DNA of 64,000 bases from Knoellia sp. S7-12 (GTDB lineage: Bacteria; Actinomycetota; Actinomycetes; Actinomycetales; Dermatophilaceae): the NCBI RefSeq assembly GCF_040518285.1, contig NZ_CP155449.1:1178001-1242000 (forward strand), given 5' to 3'. Every line of letters begins with the position of its first letter. Position 1 is the first letter of the stretch. Positions 17,750 to 26,522 of this stretch are shown here, piece after piece. Below the pieces are notes generated by a model. The model saw nothing but the letters and a program-made list of their open reading frames with translations, had not been told where the DNA came from and searched no databases. A program made the translations under genes and the position numbers.

Positions 17750-18483
17750 CAGATCTGCGTCCCCACGAGAGATCCGATCGCATAGGTCACGGCCATTGCC
17801 AGGACACCTCCGATGATGTTGCGGCGTACGGCCGGTCCGATAGGTGACGAGCCGAGGCGCGCACTGAGCCAGCCGGTCCCGAGCAGGGCGGCGATGACGG
17901 CGACCACGGTGACGGGCACGCGAGCGCTGACTGCGACGAGCAGGATCGCGAGCAACGGCACCAGCGCACCCACCGTGAACGACACGAACGACGCGTATGC
18001 CGCCTGCATCGGATTCGTGAGCGCCTCAGGGTCGATGCCCAGCTCCGTCTCCGCGTGGGCGCCCAGGGCGTCGTGTGCCGTGAGTTGGATGGCCACTTCG
18101 TGGGCCAGTTCCGGCGAGAGGCCCTTGTCGGCATACATCTGCGCGAGCTCCTCGAGCTCGGCCTCGGGCTCCTCGCGCAACTCGCGCCGCTCTTTGGCGA
18201 GGAGAGCATTCTCGGTGTCGCGCTGGGTGCTGACGGAGACGTATTCGCCGACGGCCATGCTCATCGCGCCAGCCGCCAGGCCGGCAAGGCCGGCGGTGAG
18301 GATCGTCGACCGCTCGGTCGTCGCGGCGGCCACGCCGATGACGATGCCCGCCGTCGAGACGATGCCGTCATTGGCTCCGAGCACGGCGGCCCGCAACCAG
18401 TTGAGGCGTTCACCGATGCCGGAGTGGTGGGGCTCGTCGTGTTCGTCCAGCAGCCAAGCTGACTCACTCACCGACAGTGACAC
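17749..18483 (-). CDS. VIT1/CCC1-family iron/manganese transporter
   Basis: 244 residues from GTG 18483; a GTG at 18471 is equally plausible and reduces the overlap with the upstream gene. Five membrane segments flank a cytoplasmic helical metal-binding region rich in Glu (about residues 90-150). Conserved VLGANDGIVSTAGIVIGVAAA and GAMSMAVGEYVSVSTQRDTE are diagnostic for the VIT1/CCC1 family, which moves Fe(II) or Mn(II). Middle gene of a tight three-gene operon. Confidence 0.88.
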   Translation of the reverse strand: MSLSVSESAWLLDEHDEPHHSGIGERLNWLRAAVLGANDGIVSTAGIVIGVAAATTERSTILTAGLAGLAAGAMSMAVGEYVSVSTQRDTENALLAKERRELREEPEAELEELAQMYADKGLSPELAHEVAIQLTAHDALGAHAETELGIDPEALTNPMQAAYASFVSFTVGALVPLLAILLVAVSARVPVTVVAVIAALLGTGWLSARLGSSPIGPAVRRNIIGGVLAMAVTYAIGSLVGTQI

Positions 18484-18778
18484 CGTGGCGTCGGGCGATC
18501 TCGATGATCCGGTGGGCCTGCTCGATGTCGAGCTGGGTCAGGCCACCGGCGTCGTGGGTCGTGAGCAACCAACAGGTCGTGCGCCACCGGATGTCGATGT
18601 CCGGGTGGTGGTTCATCTCTTCGGCGACCTCGGCCGCTTCGGCGACGATGCGAATGGCCGCCGGGAAGTCCGGGGCCTCGATCGTCGCGACGATGGCATC
18701 GCCTTCGCGCGACCACAACGGCAGGCCTTCGAGCTGTCGCTCGATCTCTTCTTCGGTCAGCAGGCGGCTCATGCGCAC
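18464..18778 (-). CDS. Pterin-4a-carbinolamine dehydratase
   Basis: 104 residues, full family length. The signature EEMNHHPDIDIRW and the later CWLLTTHDAGGLTQLD define the PCD/DCoH family, which dehydrates 4a-hydroxytetrahydrobiopterin to recycle pterin cofactor. No aromatic amino-acid hydroxylase lies nearby in the window. First gene of the operon leading to the VIT1/CCC1 and amidotransferase genes. Confidence 0.88.
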   Translation of the reverse strand: MRMSRLLTEEEIERQLEGLPLWSREGDAIVATIEAPDFPAAIRIVAEAAEVAEEMNHHPDIDIRWRTTCWLLTTHDAGGLTQLDIEQAHRIIEIARRHGVTVGE

Positions 18779-18809
18779 AGCCTGACCCGAAAGCGGCCGA
18801 ACGTCCAGC

Positions 18810-18840
18810 GAGGCCAGCTCCCGGGCAGGGAGCTGGCCTC
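18810..18840 (-). terminator. Hairpin after the secreted protease gene
   Basis: GAGGCCAGCTCCC (18810-18822) pairs perfectly with GGGAGCTGGCCTC (18828-18840) around a 5-base loop, 37 bases downstream of the protease stop on the minus strand. Confidence 0.7.
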
Positions 18841-18876
18841 GGCGGCTACGGCCGTGTGCGGCCGTGGATGGAGCGA

Positions 18877-19734
18877 TCAGGCTGCGGGTGCGACGCCGAA
18901 GTCGGCGAGCCAGTTCTGCACGACCGGGATGTCGATGCGCTGGAGGCCACCCAGGTAGCGGCAGTTCGATGTGTAGCCGTAGCTCGTCACGGTGACCTGG
19001 TAGCCGTTCTTGAACGTCGGGCCGCCGGAGTCACCGAAGCAGGTGCCGCCGCCGCCGAATGGGTCGTTCTCGTTGCCGTTGACCTGGAGGATCTGCGGCG
19101 TGAGCTTCTGACCTTTCTCGTCGGTGACGCGACGCAGCAGCGGGTAGGACTGCGGGGTCGGCTTCCTGGGCCCGGTCTCGGCCTGGCGCACCTCGGTGCC
19201 GTAGCCGACGGAGGTGAAGAGCGTCTGGTTGAGCACGTTGGGCGTGAACTTGTTGAGGAAGCCCGACGGCGCGACCTTGACCGGAGCGATCGAGGTGATC
19301 GGCTCGTCGAGGACGATCACGCCGACGTCGTTCCAGTTCCTGATGTCGGTGAAGTCGGAGTACTCCGGGTGCGTGTGCGCGGTGCCGGAGTAGTAGCCAG
19401 CGGCCTTGAGCTCTGCCGAGGTGTAGCCCTTGGTCACGTCAGCCGCGACCGGCAACGGCGACGGCGGTGCCTCGGCGATCTTGGTCTTGAACGTGATGGC
19501 CGTCTTGCCGAGCGTGCCGTCGGTGCAGTGCGCGGCGGTGACGAGGACTGTCGGGGAGACGAGGCTCGCGGTGCAGCGGTAACGGCCAGTCGCGTCATAG
19601 AACGCGATGAAGCCGACGTTGGGGTGGCCCTCGCCGTCAGGCTGGCCGCCGGTGATGGCCTGGGCGGCCAGCGCGGATCCTGCGACAAGCCCTGCGGCGA
19701 TCGCCGCCGCTGCGGCCATGCGTCGGATGTTCAT
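18877..19734 (-). CDS. Secreted trypsin-like serine protease
   Basis: 285 residues with a classical signal peptide (residues 1-26, cleavage near AAQA-ITGG). The S1A triad is present: His69 in TAAHC, Asp136 in NWNDVGVIVLD, Ser236 in CFGDSGGPT. The ITGG sequence after the signal resembles the activated N-terminus of chymotrypsin-like enzymes. GGAGG precedes the ATG. It is monocistronic between the hairpin and the dpp operon. Likely an extracellular endopeptidase; specificity is not determined. Confidence 0.9.
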   Translation of the reverse strand: MNIRRMAAAAAIAAGLVAGSALAAQAITGGQPDGEGHPNVGFIAFYDATGRYRCTASLVSPTVLVTAAHCTDGTLGKTAITFKTKIAEAPPSPLPVAADVTKGYTSAELKAAGYYSGTAHTHPEYSDFTDIRNWNDVGVIVLDEPITSIAPVKVAPSGFLNKFTPNVLNQTLFTSVGYGTEVRQAETGPRKPTPQSYPLLRRVTDEKGQKLTPQILQVNGNENDPFGGGGTCFGDSGGPTFKNGYQVTVTSYGYTSNCRYLGGLQRIDIPVVQNWLADFGVAPAA

Positions 19735-19819
19735 GTGACCTCCAGGTCATTCACTCATGCGATGAGGGTGATGCTCACGGCGATGATTCCGGATTCGCAG
19801 GTGCGACGGAGGCGTTTGC

Positions 19820-21013
19820 TCACAATGCCTCCGAGATGGATGCCGGGCCCATGAGCGAGTCCTCGCCGGAGTCGAGGTCGCTGGCGTCAGTGAGCGTCGG
19901 TGCGACCTCGTGCGGGGTGATCTCACCGGACTGGATCTGTTCGGTCCAGTGGCAGGCCACGCGATGGCTCTGGCCCACGCCCGGGATGTCGGGCACGCGC
20001 AACACGGGTCGCTCGGTGTCGCACTTCGTCTCCTGCCGCCATGGGCAGCGCGTGTGGAACCGACACCCGGTCGGCGGGTTCGACGGCGAGGGCAGGTCGC
20101 CGGTGAGCAGGATCTGCTCGCGGGCGTCCTCGACGACTGGATCCGGCACCGGGACGGCCGACATGAGGGCGCGCGTGTAGGGGTGCAAAGGCTCGGCATA
20201 GAGGTCATCGGCGTCGGCCTCCTCGACGAGCGCACCGAGATACATGACGCCGATCCGGTCGCTGATGTGCCGGACGACGGCGAGGTCGTGCGCGATGACC
20301 AGGTAGGTCAGCCCGAACTCCTCCTGCAGGTCCTCGAGCAGGTTGATGACCTGTGCCTGGACCGACACGTCGAGTGCGGACACCGGCTCGTCGGCGACGA
20401 TCAGCTTCGGATTGACCGACAGGGCCCGGGCGATGCCGATGCGCTGACGCTGACCACCGGAGAACTCGTGCGGGTACTTCGCCAGGGCGGCTTCGGGCAG
20501 GCCGACCGCGTTGAGCAGCTCGACGAGCCTGGGGCGGGCCTCCTTGGAGTTCTTGGCGATGCCGTGCGCCTTCATGCCCTCGAAGAGGAGTGACTCGACC
20601 GACTGGCGCGGGTCGAGACTGGACAGCGGGTCCTGGAAGACCATCTGGATGTCCTGGCGCTTGCGCCGCAGCTCCTCGCCCTTGAGTGAGGCGATGTCGA
20701 TGCCGTCGAAGGTGACCGACCCGTCCGTGGGCGGCTCAAGGTTGAGGATGGCGCGACCGAGCGTGGACTTGCCGCACCCGGACTCGCCGACGAGCCCGTA
20801 GGTCTCGCCCTGTCGGATCTGCAGGTCGACCCCGTCCACTGCATAGACATGGCCGATCGTCTTGTCGAAGATCACGCCGCGCTTGATGGGGAAGTGGACC
20901 TTGATCCCGCGCACGTCGACGAGGACGTCACCATCGGCGTATGCCGTCCCACCCAGAGCGTGGGACCCCTGTTCACCTTCCGTGGTCGCGTTGTCGTCCG
21001 GCTGGGCACTCAT
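19820..21013 (-). CDS. Dipeptide/oligopeptide ABC transporter ATP-binding protein DppF-like
   Basis: 397 residues from ATG 21013, chosen because it overlaps the stop of the upstream ATPase gene (ATGA). Walker [13 protein letters not shown] signature SGGQRQR, Walker B LIVADEP, H-loop VIAHDLAVV, and the oligopeptide-specific C-terminal Cys-rich zone GCRFHTRCPWRQETKCD, which in this subfamily may bind an iron-sulphur cluster. Last gene of a five-gene operon encoding binding protein, two permeases and two ATPases. Confidence 0.92.
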   Translation of the reverse strand: MSAQPDDNATTEGEQGSHALGGTAYADGDVLVDVRGIKVHFPIKRGVIFDKTIGHVYAVDGVDLQIRQGETYGLVGESGCGKSTLGRAILNLEPPTDGSVTFDGIDIASLKGEELRRKRQDIQMVFQDPLSSLDPRQSVESLLFEGMKAHGIAKNSKEARPRLVELLNAVGLPEAALAKYPHEFSGGQRQRIGIARALSVNPKLIVADEPVSALDVSVQAQVINLLEDLQEEFGLTYLVIAHDLAVVRHISDRIGVMYLGALVEEADADDLYAEPLHPYTRALMSAVPVPDPVVEDAREQILLTGDLPSPSNPPTGCRFHTRCPWRQETKCDTERPVLRVPDIPGVGQSHRVACHWTEQIQSGEITPHEVAPTLTDASDLDSGEDSLMGPASISEAL

Positions 21014-22050
21014 CGGGGGACCTCCACAGGGTTGTGGCAGCGCAGCGCTCGGCTGTGCTGCTCCTCGAGCTCGGGCATCACCTGGGTGCACACCTCGATG
21101 GGCTGGGAGCAGCGAGGCGCGAAGGCACAGGCGCTGGTCCACGGAAGGTTGTCGGACACCGAGCCGGGAATGGGTGTGAGTCGCTGCCCGCGAGGGGCGT
21201 CGAGCCGGGGGATCGACGCCAGCAGACCGTGCGTGTAGGGGTGCCTGGGCTCAGCGAAGAGTTCGTGTCGCTCGCCGCGCTCGACGATCCGACCGCCATA
21301 GAGGACGTTGACCTCGTCGCACAGACCGGCGACGACGCCGAGGTCGTGGGTGATCATCACCAGGGCCGTGCCGGTGTCCTGCACGAGCTCCTTGAGCAGG
21401 GCGAGGATCTGCGCCTGGATCGTCACGTCGAGAGCGGTGGTCGGCTCGTCGGCGATGAGGAGTCGAGGCTGGCAGGCGAGAGCGATGGCGATGAGGGCCC
21501 GTTGACGCATGCCGCCGGACAGTTGGTGCGGGTAGTCCTTGAGCCGCTGGTTGGGATCGGGGATGCCGACCCGGTCGAGGAGCTCACGGGCGACCGGGGT
21601 GGCCGCCTTGCGGGACATCCCGCGGTGGCGCTCGAGCACCTCGGTCACCTGGATGCCGATGGGAATGACCGGGTTGAGCGACGACAGCGGGTCCTGGAAC
21701 ACCATGGCGATGTCCTTGCCCCGCTTGTCCCGCATCTGCTGGTCCGAGAGCGAGAGCAGATCCGTGCCGTCATAGGTGACAGTGCCGCTGACCTTGTTGC
21801 CGCGCTTGGGGAGCAGTCCCATGATCGCGAGCGAGGTCACGGACTTGCCGCAGCCGGACTCGCCAACGAGGCCGACGGTCTGGCCGGGACGCACGTCGAA
21901 GTTGACGCCTTGCACGGCGTCGAAGGGCTCCTGTCCCTGGCGTTGGAAGGTCACCTTCAGGTCGCGTACGGACAGGAGGGGTTCGGCCGAGCTGCTGTGC
22001 GCATTCGAGTGACTCGAGTGTGCAGTCGGGGATAGCGCGGTGTTCGTCAT
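21010..22050 (-). CDS. Dipeptide/oligopeptide ABC transporter ATP-binding protein DppD-like
   Basis: 346 residues from ATG 22050 with GGAG just upstream; a longer frame to 22266 overlaps the permease gene. Walker [10 protein letters not shown], signature LSGGMRQR, Walker [13 protein letters not shown], and the C-terminal peptide-transporter zone [15 protein letters not shown] with four cysteines. It powers peptide import with the adjacent DppF-like protein; the two overlap by four bases. Confidence 0.92.
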   Translation of the reverse strand: MTNTALSPTAHSSHSNAHSSSAEPLLSVRDLKVTFQRQGQEPFDAVQGVNFDVRPGQTVGLVGESGCGKSVTSLAIMGLLPKRGNKVSGTVTYDGTDLLSLSDQQMRDKRGKDIAMVFQDPLSSLNPVIPIGIQVTEVLERHRGMSRKAATPVARELLDRVGIPDPNQRLKDYPHQLSGGMRQRALIAIALACQPRLLIADEPTTALDVTIQAQILALLKELVQDTGTALVMITHDLGVVAGLCDEVNVLYGGRIVERGERHELFAEPRHPYTHGLLASIPRLDAPRGQRLTPIPGSVSDNLPWTSACAFAPRCSQPIEVCTQVMPELEEQHSRALRCHNPVEVPR

Positions 22051-22057
22051 CTCCGGT

Positions 22058-23062
22058 TCACCTCCGGCTCTTGGGGTCGAGGGCTTCACGTAGCGACTCA
22101 CCCATGAGGGTGAAGCCGAGTGCGACGACGATGATGCAGGCGGCCGGGTAGAACGCCAGGTGCGGGTAGTCCGAGATGTACTGCTGGGCTGCACCCAACA
22201 TCTGGCCCCACTCGGGTTGACGGTCGTCGGCGTTGCCGAAACCGAGGAACGACAGCGCGGCCGCATCGATGATCGAGGTCGCGAGCACGAGCGTCGATTG
22301 GACGATGACCGGCCCGAGCGAGTTCGGGAGCATGTGCCGCAGGACGATGGCGCTCTGCTTCACGCCCAAGGCCCGCGCAGCGAGCACGTGGTCACTCGAG
22401 CGTTGGGCGAGCATCGACCCACGGAGGAGGCGGGCGAAGACCGGGACCTGGACCGTCGCGATGGCGATGATGAGGGTCCACTGCGAGGGCTTCGGGGCCA
22501 AGGCCGAGATCGACACCGCGAGCAGCAGCGACGGGATCGACAGCATGACGTCGACGATGCGCATCACGAGCGAGTCAACCCAGCCACCGAAGGCCCCAGC
22601 GAGCGTGCCGAGGAAGAGTCCGCCGATGAGGCCGAACACCGTGGCGAACACACCGACGATGAGGGTCTGGCGCGCCCCGACGATGAGGCGTGAGAGGAGG
22701 TCCCGCCCGAAGTCGTCCGAACCCAGCGAGTGCCCCGGAATCGCCTCGACGACCTTGCTCGCCGCGGACTGCCGATCGAGGAGCGCGGGAATACGCAGGG
22801 TCGGATCGTGAGGAGCGATCCACGGAGCGACGATGGCGAGCAGGACGAACAGCAGGGTGATCGTCGCTCCGAAGAGGAAGACCGGATTGCGTCGCAGACG
22901 TGCCCACGCGCTCGCGATGAGCGATACGCCTCCGGTGTCCTTGACGGCGCCAGCCGTGTCGATCTGCAAGTCCTTGACGGCCGTGGCGCCAGCCGTGGCC
23001 GCGAGCGAGTCGATGCGGTCCTTCCTGGCGTTGGGTCGGGGGTCCATGGGGCTGTTGGTCAT
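22058..23062 (-). CDS. Peptide ABC transporter permease DppC-like
   Basis: 334 residues from ATG 23062. After a ~60-residue cytoplasmic head comes one helix (FLFGATITLLFVLLAIVAPW), the OppC_N motif, then a five-helix permease core with the coupling EAA-like loop VLAARALGVKQSAIVLRHML. DFGRDLLSRLIVGAR is characteristic of DppC/OppC. It pairs with the DppB-like permease immediately upstream. Confidence 0.92.
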   Translation of the reverse strand: MTNSPMDPRPNARKDRIDSLAATAGATAVKDLQIDTAGAVKDTGGVSLIASAWARLRRNPVFLFGATITLLFVLLAIVAPWIAPHDPTLRIPALLDRQSAASKVVEAIPGHSLGSDDFGRDLLSRLIVGARQTLIVGVFATVFGLIGGLFLGTLAGAFGGWVDSLVMRIVDVMLSIPSLLLAVSISALAPKPSQWTLIIAIATVQVPVFARLLRGSMLAQRSSDHVLAARALGVKQSAIVLRHMLPNSLGPVIVQSTLVLATSIIDAAALSFLGFGNADDRQPEWGQMLGAAQQYISDYPHLAFYPAACIIVVALGFTLMGESLREALDPKSRR

Positions 23063-23066
23063 CAGG

Positions 23067-24077
23067 TCACCTCGTCCTGACTCGGGGGTCGATGACCGCG
23101 TACGCGATGTCGACCAGGAGGTTGACGATGACATAACCCGCGGCAGCCGCGAGGATGACGACCTGCAACACCGGGTAGTCGCGTTTGGTGAAGGACTCGG
23201 CCAAGATGTTACCGACGCCTCCAAAGGAGAAGACCTGCTCGGTGAGAACCGCACCAGCAAGGAGGGCACCGATCTGGAGACCGATGGTCGTCGTGACGGG
23301 AAGCATGGCATTGCGCAGGATGTGGCGGCCACGGATGATCCGGTTCGACAGGCCCTTGGACTCCGCCGTGCGGATGTAGTCCTCATCGACGACGTCGAGC
23401 ACGGCCGCGCGGGTGATCCGGAAGATCACGGCGAAGGGGATGCTCGAGAGCGCGACGGCCGGGAGGATGAGGTGCTTGAACGCGTCCCAGGCCGCGTCGA
23501 ACTCCCGGGTGATGAGGCCGTCGAACACGAAGAACCCCGTGACTCGGGTGCCCTCGATCTCGCTGCCCTGGCGCCCTGACACCGGGAGCCAGCCGAGCTT
23601 GATCGCGAAAATGTACTTGAGCAGGAAGGCGAGGAAGAAGACGGGGATTGCGACACCGACGAGCGAGGTGATCACCGAGGCGTTGTCGAGCAACGACCCG
23701 TGGCGGCGGGCCGCCATGTAGCCGAGCGGGATGCCGAGAGCCACCGCGATGATCATCGCGAACGTGCTCAGTTCGAGGGTGGCTGGCATGCGTTGCAGGA
23801 AGATGTCGAGCGCGTCCCGACCCACGAGAACACCGTTGGAGACTCCGAAGTCTCCCTTGAGAATGCGGCCGAGGAAGCTCAGGTACTGCGACCACAGTGG
23901 CTGGTCGAGGCCGAGCACCTTCTCGAGCGCGGCCCGGGACTGGGGCGTGGCGCGCTCACCGAGCAGGGCGGAGACCGTGCCTCCGGGGAGCGACTTGAGC
24001 CATACGAACAACAACAACGACAGGACCGCCAGCACGGCGACCATCTGTATCAAGCGCCTGACGATGAACCTCAGCAC
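23067..24077 (-). CDS. Peptide ABC transporter permease DppB-like
   Basis: 336 residues with six membrane segments. The N-terminal MLRFIVRRLIQMVAVLAVLS and the EAA-type loop YIRTAESKGLSNRIIRGRHI are typical of DppB/OppB. Only four bases separate it from the DppC-like gene. The 99-base gap to the upstream binding-protein gene contains a 17-bp hairpin that should reduce permease expression relative to binding protein. Confidence 0.92.
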   Translation of the reverse strand: MLRFIVRRLIQMVAVLAVLSLLLFVWLKSLPGGTVSALLGERATPQSRAALEKVLGLDQPLWSQYLSFLGRILKGDFGVSNGVLVGRDALDIFLQRMPATLELSTFAMIIAVALGIPLGYMAARRHGSLLDNASVITSLVGVAIPVFFLAFLLKYIFAIKLGWLPVSGRQGSEIEGTRVTGFFVFDGLITREFDAAWDAFKHLILPAVALSSIPFAVIFRITRAAVLDVVDEDYIRTAESKGLSNRIIRGRHILRNAMLPVTTTIGLQIGALLAGAVLTEQVFSFGGVGNILAESFTKRDYPVLQVVILAAAAGYVIVNLLVDIAYAVIDPRVRTR

Positions 24078-24111
24078 GCAAACCTCCCAGGGGAATGGCG
24101 GTGATCATGGC

Positions 24112-24149
24112 GGTGGCCGCCCCGGCGAGTCTTCGCCGGGGCGGCCACC
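24112..24149 (-). terminator. Intraoperonic hairpin (attenuator) between dppA-like and dppB-like genes
   Basis: GGTGGCCGCCCCGGCGA (24112-24128) pairs perfectly with TCGCCGGGGCGGCCACC (24133-24149) around a 4-base loop. At 17 G/C-rich pairs it should stall polymerase or protect the upstream transcript's 3' end. Confidence 0.75.
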
Positions 24150-24176
24150 TGCGTCAACGGTGGTGAACCAGAACGG

Positions 24177-25847
24177 TCACTTGCCGCCGACGGTCACGCT
24201 GCTGAACTCCTCTGCCGTCAACGGCGAGGGGACAACACCCTCGACGTTGTCGCCCACCACGAGCGCGGGCGGGGAGTGGCTGATCGCGAGAGCCGGGAGG
24301 TACTCCTCCTGGATCTGCTGGTTCAACTTCTCGTAGGCCGCGGTGCGCTCGGCCTCGTCGACGATCGAGTCGGCCTTGGCCAGGTCGCCCGCGAGCGTCG
24401 GGCCGAAGGTCTGCTTGGCCAGACCGAAGTTGTTCTGGGCGAGGTTGCCGAAGAACGTGCCGACGAAGTTGGCAGCTGCGTCGTAGTCGCCGGTCCAGCC
24501 GAGGAGGAAGGCGTCATACGCGCCGGCGTCAACGCCGTCGAGGTAACCGCCGGCCCACGGCTTGGTGGACTGGGTGACCTTGATGCCTGCAGCCTCGAGG
24601 TCGGTGACCATCGCCTGGTAGAGCTTCTGCGGGTTCGGCATGTACGGACGCGAGACCTCCGACGGGTACGCGAAGTTGAGCGTCAGGCCTCCGGCCGCGG
24701 TGATTGCGGCCTTGGCTGCTGCCGCGTCGTACTTCGTGGCCTCGAGCGACTTGTTGTAGCCGCTCACGGTGTCAGGCATCATCTGCGTCGCGACCGTGGC
24801 GCCCTCAGGGAGCTGGGTCTTGACGAGCTGTTCGCGGTTGATGGCCTGGTAGATGGCCTTGCGAACCTTGACGTCCTGGAGTTTCGGGTTCTTGTTGGGG
24901 TTGAGGCCGACGTAGAACACGTTGAACGGCTTGCGGATCTCGAGCTTGTTGCCCTCGCTCTCCAGACCCTTCCAGTCAGCCGGGTTGGGCAGGTCGTAGC
25001 CGTTGATGCTCTTGGCCTGCAGCTCCTGGCGACGGGTGCTCTCGTCGGGGATGATCTTGAAGACGACCTTGGCGTTCTTGGCCTTCTCGCCCCAGTACTC
25101 GTCGTTGCGCACGAGCGTGACCGTCTTGTTGGCCTCGTCGTACTTCTCGAGCTTGTAGGGGCCGGTGCCGACGGGAGCCGTCGCGTAGGCGGGGAAGGTG
25201 AAGCCCTCTCCCTGTGCGGCGATCTCGTTGGCCTTGCCGGCGGTCATCGCCTTTGGCGACTGCATCGACAGCGATTCGAGCGAGAGGAACGTCGGGAAGC
25301 CGGAGGTCGGGCGGGTGACCGAGAGGATCACGGTCTTCTCGTCCTTGGCCTCGCAGCCCTTGTAGAGGGAGTCCGCGGCCTTGGCCTTGAACGCACCGAA
25401 GGTGTTGGCCCAGTACTCGCCGCGGACCTGGCCGGCGTCGTTCTGGTCAAACATGCGCTCGAAGTTCTTGCAGACCGCGTCAGCGTTGAACGGCTCGCCG
25501 TCCTGAAACTTCACACCGGTGCGAAGCGTGAACGTCCAGTTGGTGCCGGAGGCGTCCGGTTCCCACTTCTCAGCGAGCTCGGGCTCGACCTCGGCGCTGC
25601 CGGCCTTGATGCCGACGAGGCCCTCGAACATCTGACGGGTGACCCGGAAGGTCTCACCGTCGGTGGCATAGAAGGGGTCGAGCACACTGGGGGCGCCTGC
25701 AGCGCCGAAGGTGAAGGTGGACGAGCCGCCGTCACTCGTACCAGTCGTCTCTGTGCCTTCGTCACGGTCCGACTGGGCGCAGGCCGTCAGGGCCAGCGCA
25801 GCAACAGTCAGCACGGCGAACGGCGTCGCCTTGCGCTTGAACGTCAT
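24177..25847 (-). CDS. Peptide ABC transporter substrate-binding lipoprotein (SBP family 5)
   Basis: 556 residues with a lipoprotein signal peptide ending LTAC (Cys23), so it is membrane-anchored outside the cell. Family 5 landmarks: TFTLRTGVKFQDGEPFNADAV and APVGTGPYKLEKYDEANKT. First gene of the dpp operon; the operon promoter must lie in 25848-26041, shared divergently with the mutT-like gene. Confidence 0.93.
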   Translation of the reverse strand: MTFKRKATPFAVLTVAALALTACAQSDRDEGTETTGTSDGGSSTFTFGAAGAPSVLDPFYATDGETFRVTRQMFEGLVGIKAGSAEVEPELAEKWEPDASGTNWTFTLRTGVKFQDGEPFNADAVCKNFERMFDQNDAGQVRGEYWANTFGAFKAKAADSLYKGCEAKDEKTVILSVTRPTSGFPTFLSLESLSMQSPKAMTAGKANEIAAQGEGFTFPAYATAPVGTGPYKLEKYDEANKTVTLVRNDEYWGEKAKNAKVVFKIIPDESTRRQELQAKSINGYDLPNPADWKGLESEGNKLEIRKPFNVFYVGLNPNKNPKLQDVKVRKAIYQAINREQLVKTQLPEGATVATQMMPDTVSGYNKSLEATKYDAAAAKAAITAAGGLTLNFAYPSEVSRPYMPNPQKLYQAMVTDLEAAGIKVTQSTKPWAGGYLDGVDAGAYDAFLLGWTGDYDAAANFVGTFFGNLAQNNFGLAKQTFGPTLAGDLAKADSIVDEAERTAAYEKLNQQIQEEYLPALAISHSPPALVVGDNVEGVVPSPLTAEEFSSVTVGGK

Positions 25848-26041
25848 CGATACCTCGCTTGGGTGTGCGAACCTCGAGAGCCACGGTTGACCCCCGAAGG
25901 GTGGTGCGACCGTGCAGCGGGGCGACTGTGCTGTGCCTCACTGCCATGGTCGGGTTGACCATAGCGACATTCATCCGTCGTGGTCCCCAGCATGCGCATT
26001 GTTTATCGGAGTGAGACCCAGAGGTCAGGAGGAACTGCGGC

Positions 26042-26479
26042 GTGAGCAGCGAAGAGCCGAAGAGCCCCGTTGAAGTGGTGGCTGCTGCGATCGTCGACGA
26101 CCTCGAGCAGCCGACCAGGCTGCTCGCGGCCAGACGCACCGAGCCGCGGTCCCTCGCCGGAGGCTGGGAGCTGCCGGGCGGCAAGCTCGATCCGGGGGAG
26201 AGCAGCGTGGAGGCCCTGCACCGGGAACTGGTGGAAGAGCTCGGCGTCGACGTCGTCCTTGGTGACCTCGTGGAAGGCCCGATGGAGCGGGGACGATGGC
26301 CGCTCGGCACGGCATACGCCATGACTGTGTTCCTCGCCGTGGTCATCAGAGGTGACCCGAAACCGCTCGAGGACCACGACCAGCTGCGCTGGCTGACGAC
26401 TGCTGATCTGTATGCCGTCGAGTGGCTTCCAGCGGACCTCCCGATCATCAGGATGCTCGGTTCGCGGATGGCTCGCTGA
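26042..26479 (+). CDS. MutT-like Nudix hydrolase
   Basis: 145 residues from GTG 26042. A perfect Nudix box at residues 47-69 (GKLDPGE ... RELVEELGV), and the short length and AAAIVDD start, resemble MutT/8-oxo-dGTP diphosphatases that sanitise the nucleotide pool. Substrate is inferred. It is divergent from the dpp operon and 43 bases ahead of typA. Confidence 0.85.
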   Translation: MSSEEPKSPVEVVAAAIVDDLEQPTRLLAARRTEPRSLAGGWELPGGKLDPGESSVEALHRELVEELGVDVVLGDLVEGPMERGRWPLGTAYAMTVFLAVVIRGDPKPLEDHDQLRWLTTADLYAVEWLPADLPIIRMLGSRMAR

Positions 26480-26522
26480 CGCCGTTTTCGTCAATGAGCC
26501 AAGTCCTGAGACACTTGGCATC

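Noticed and set aside
24276..25958. A 560-codon plus-strand frame opposite the dipeptide-binding lipoprotein
   Set aside because: Leu/Val/Glu/Gly-rich shadow of the lipoprotein gene; no start signal or domain.
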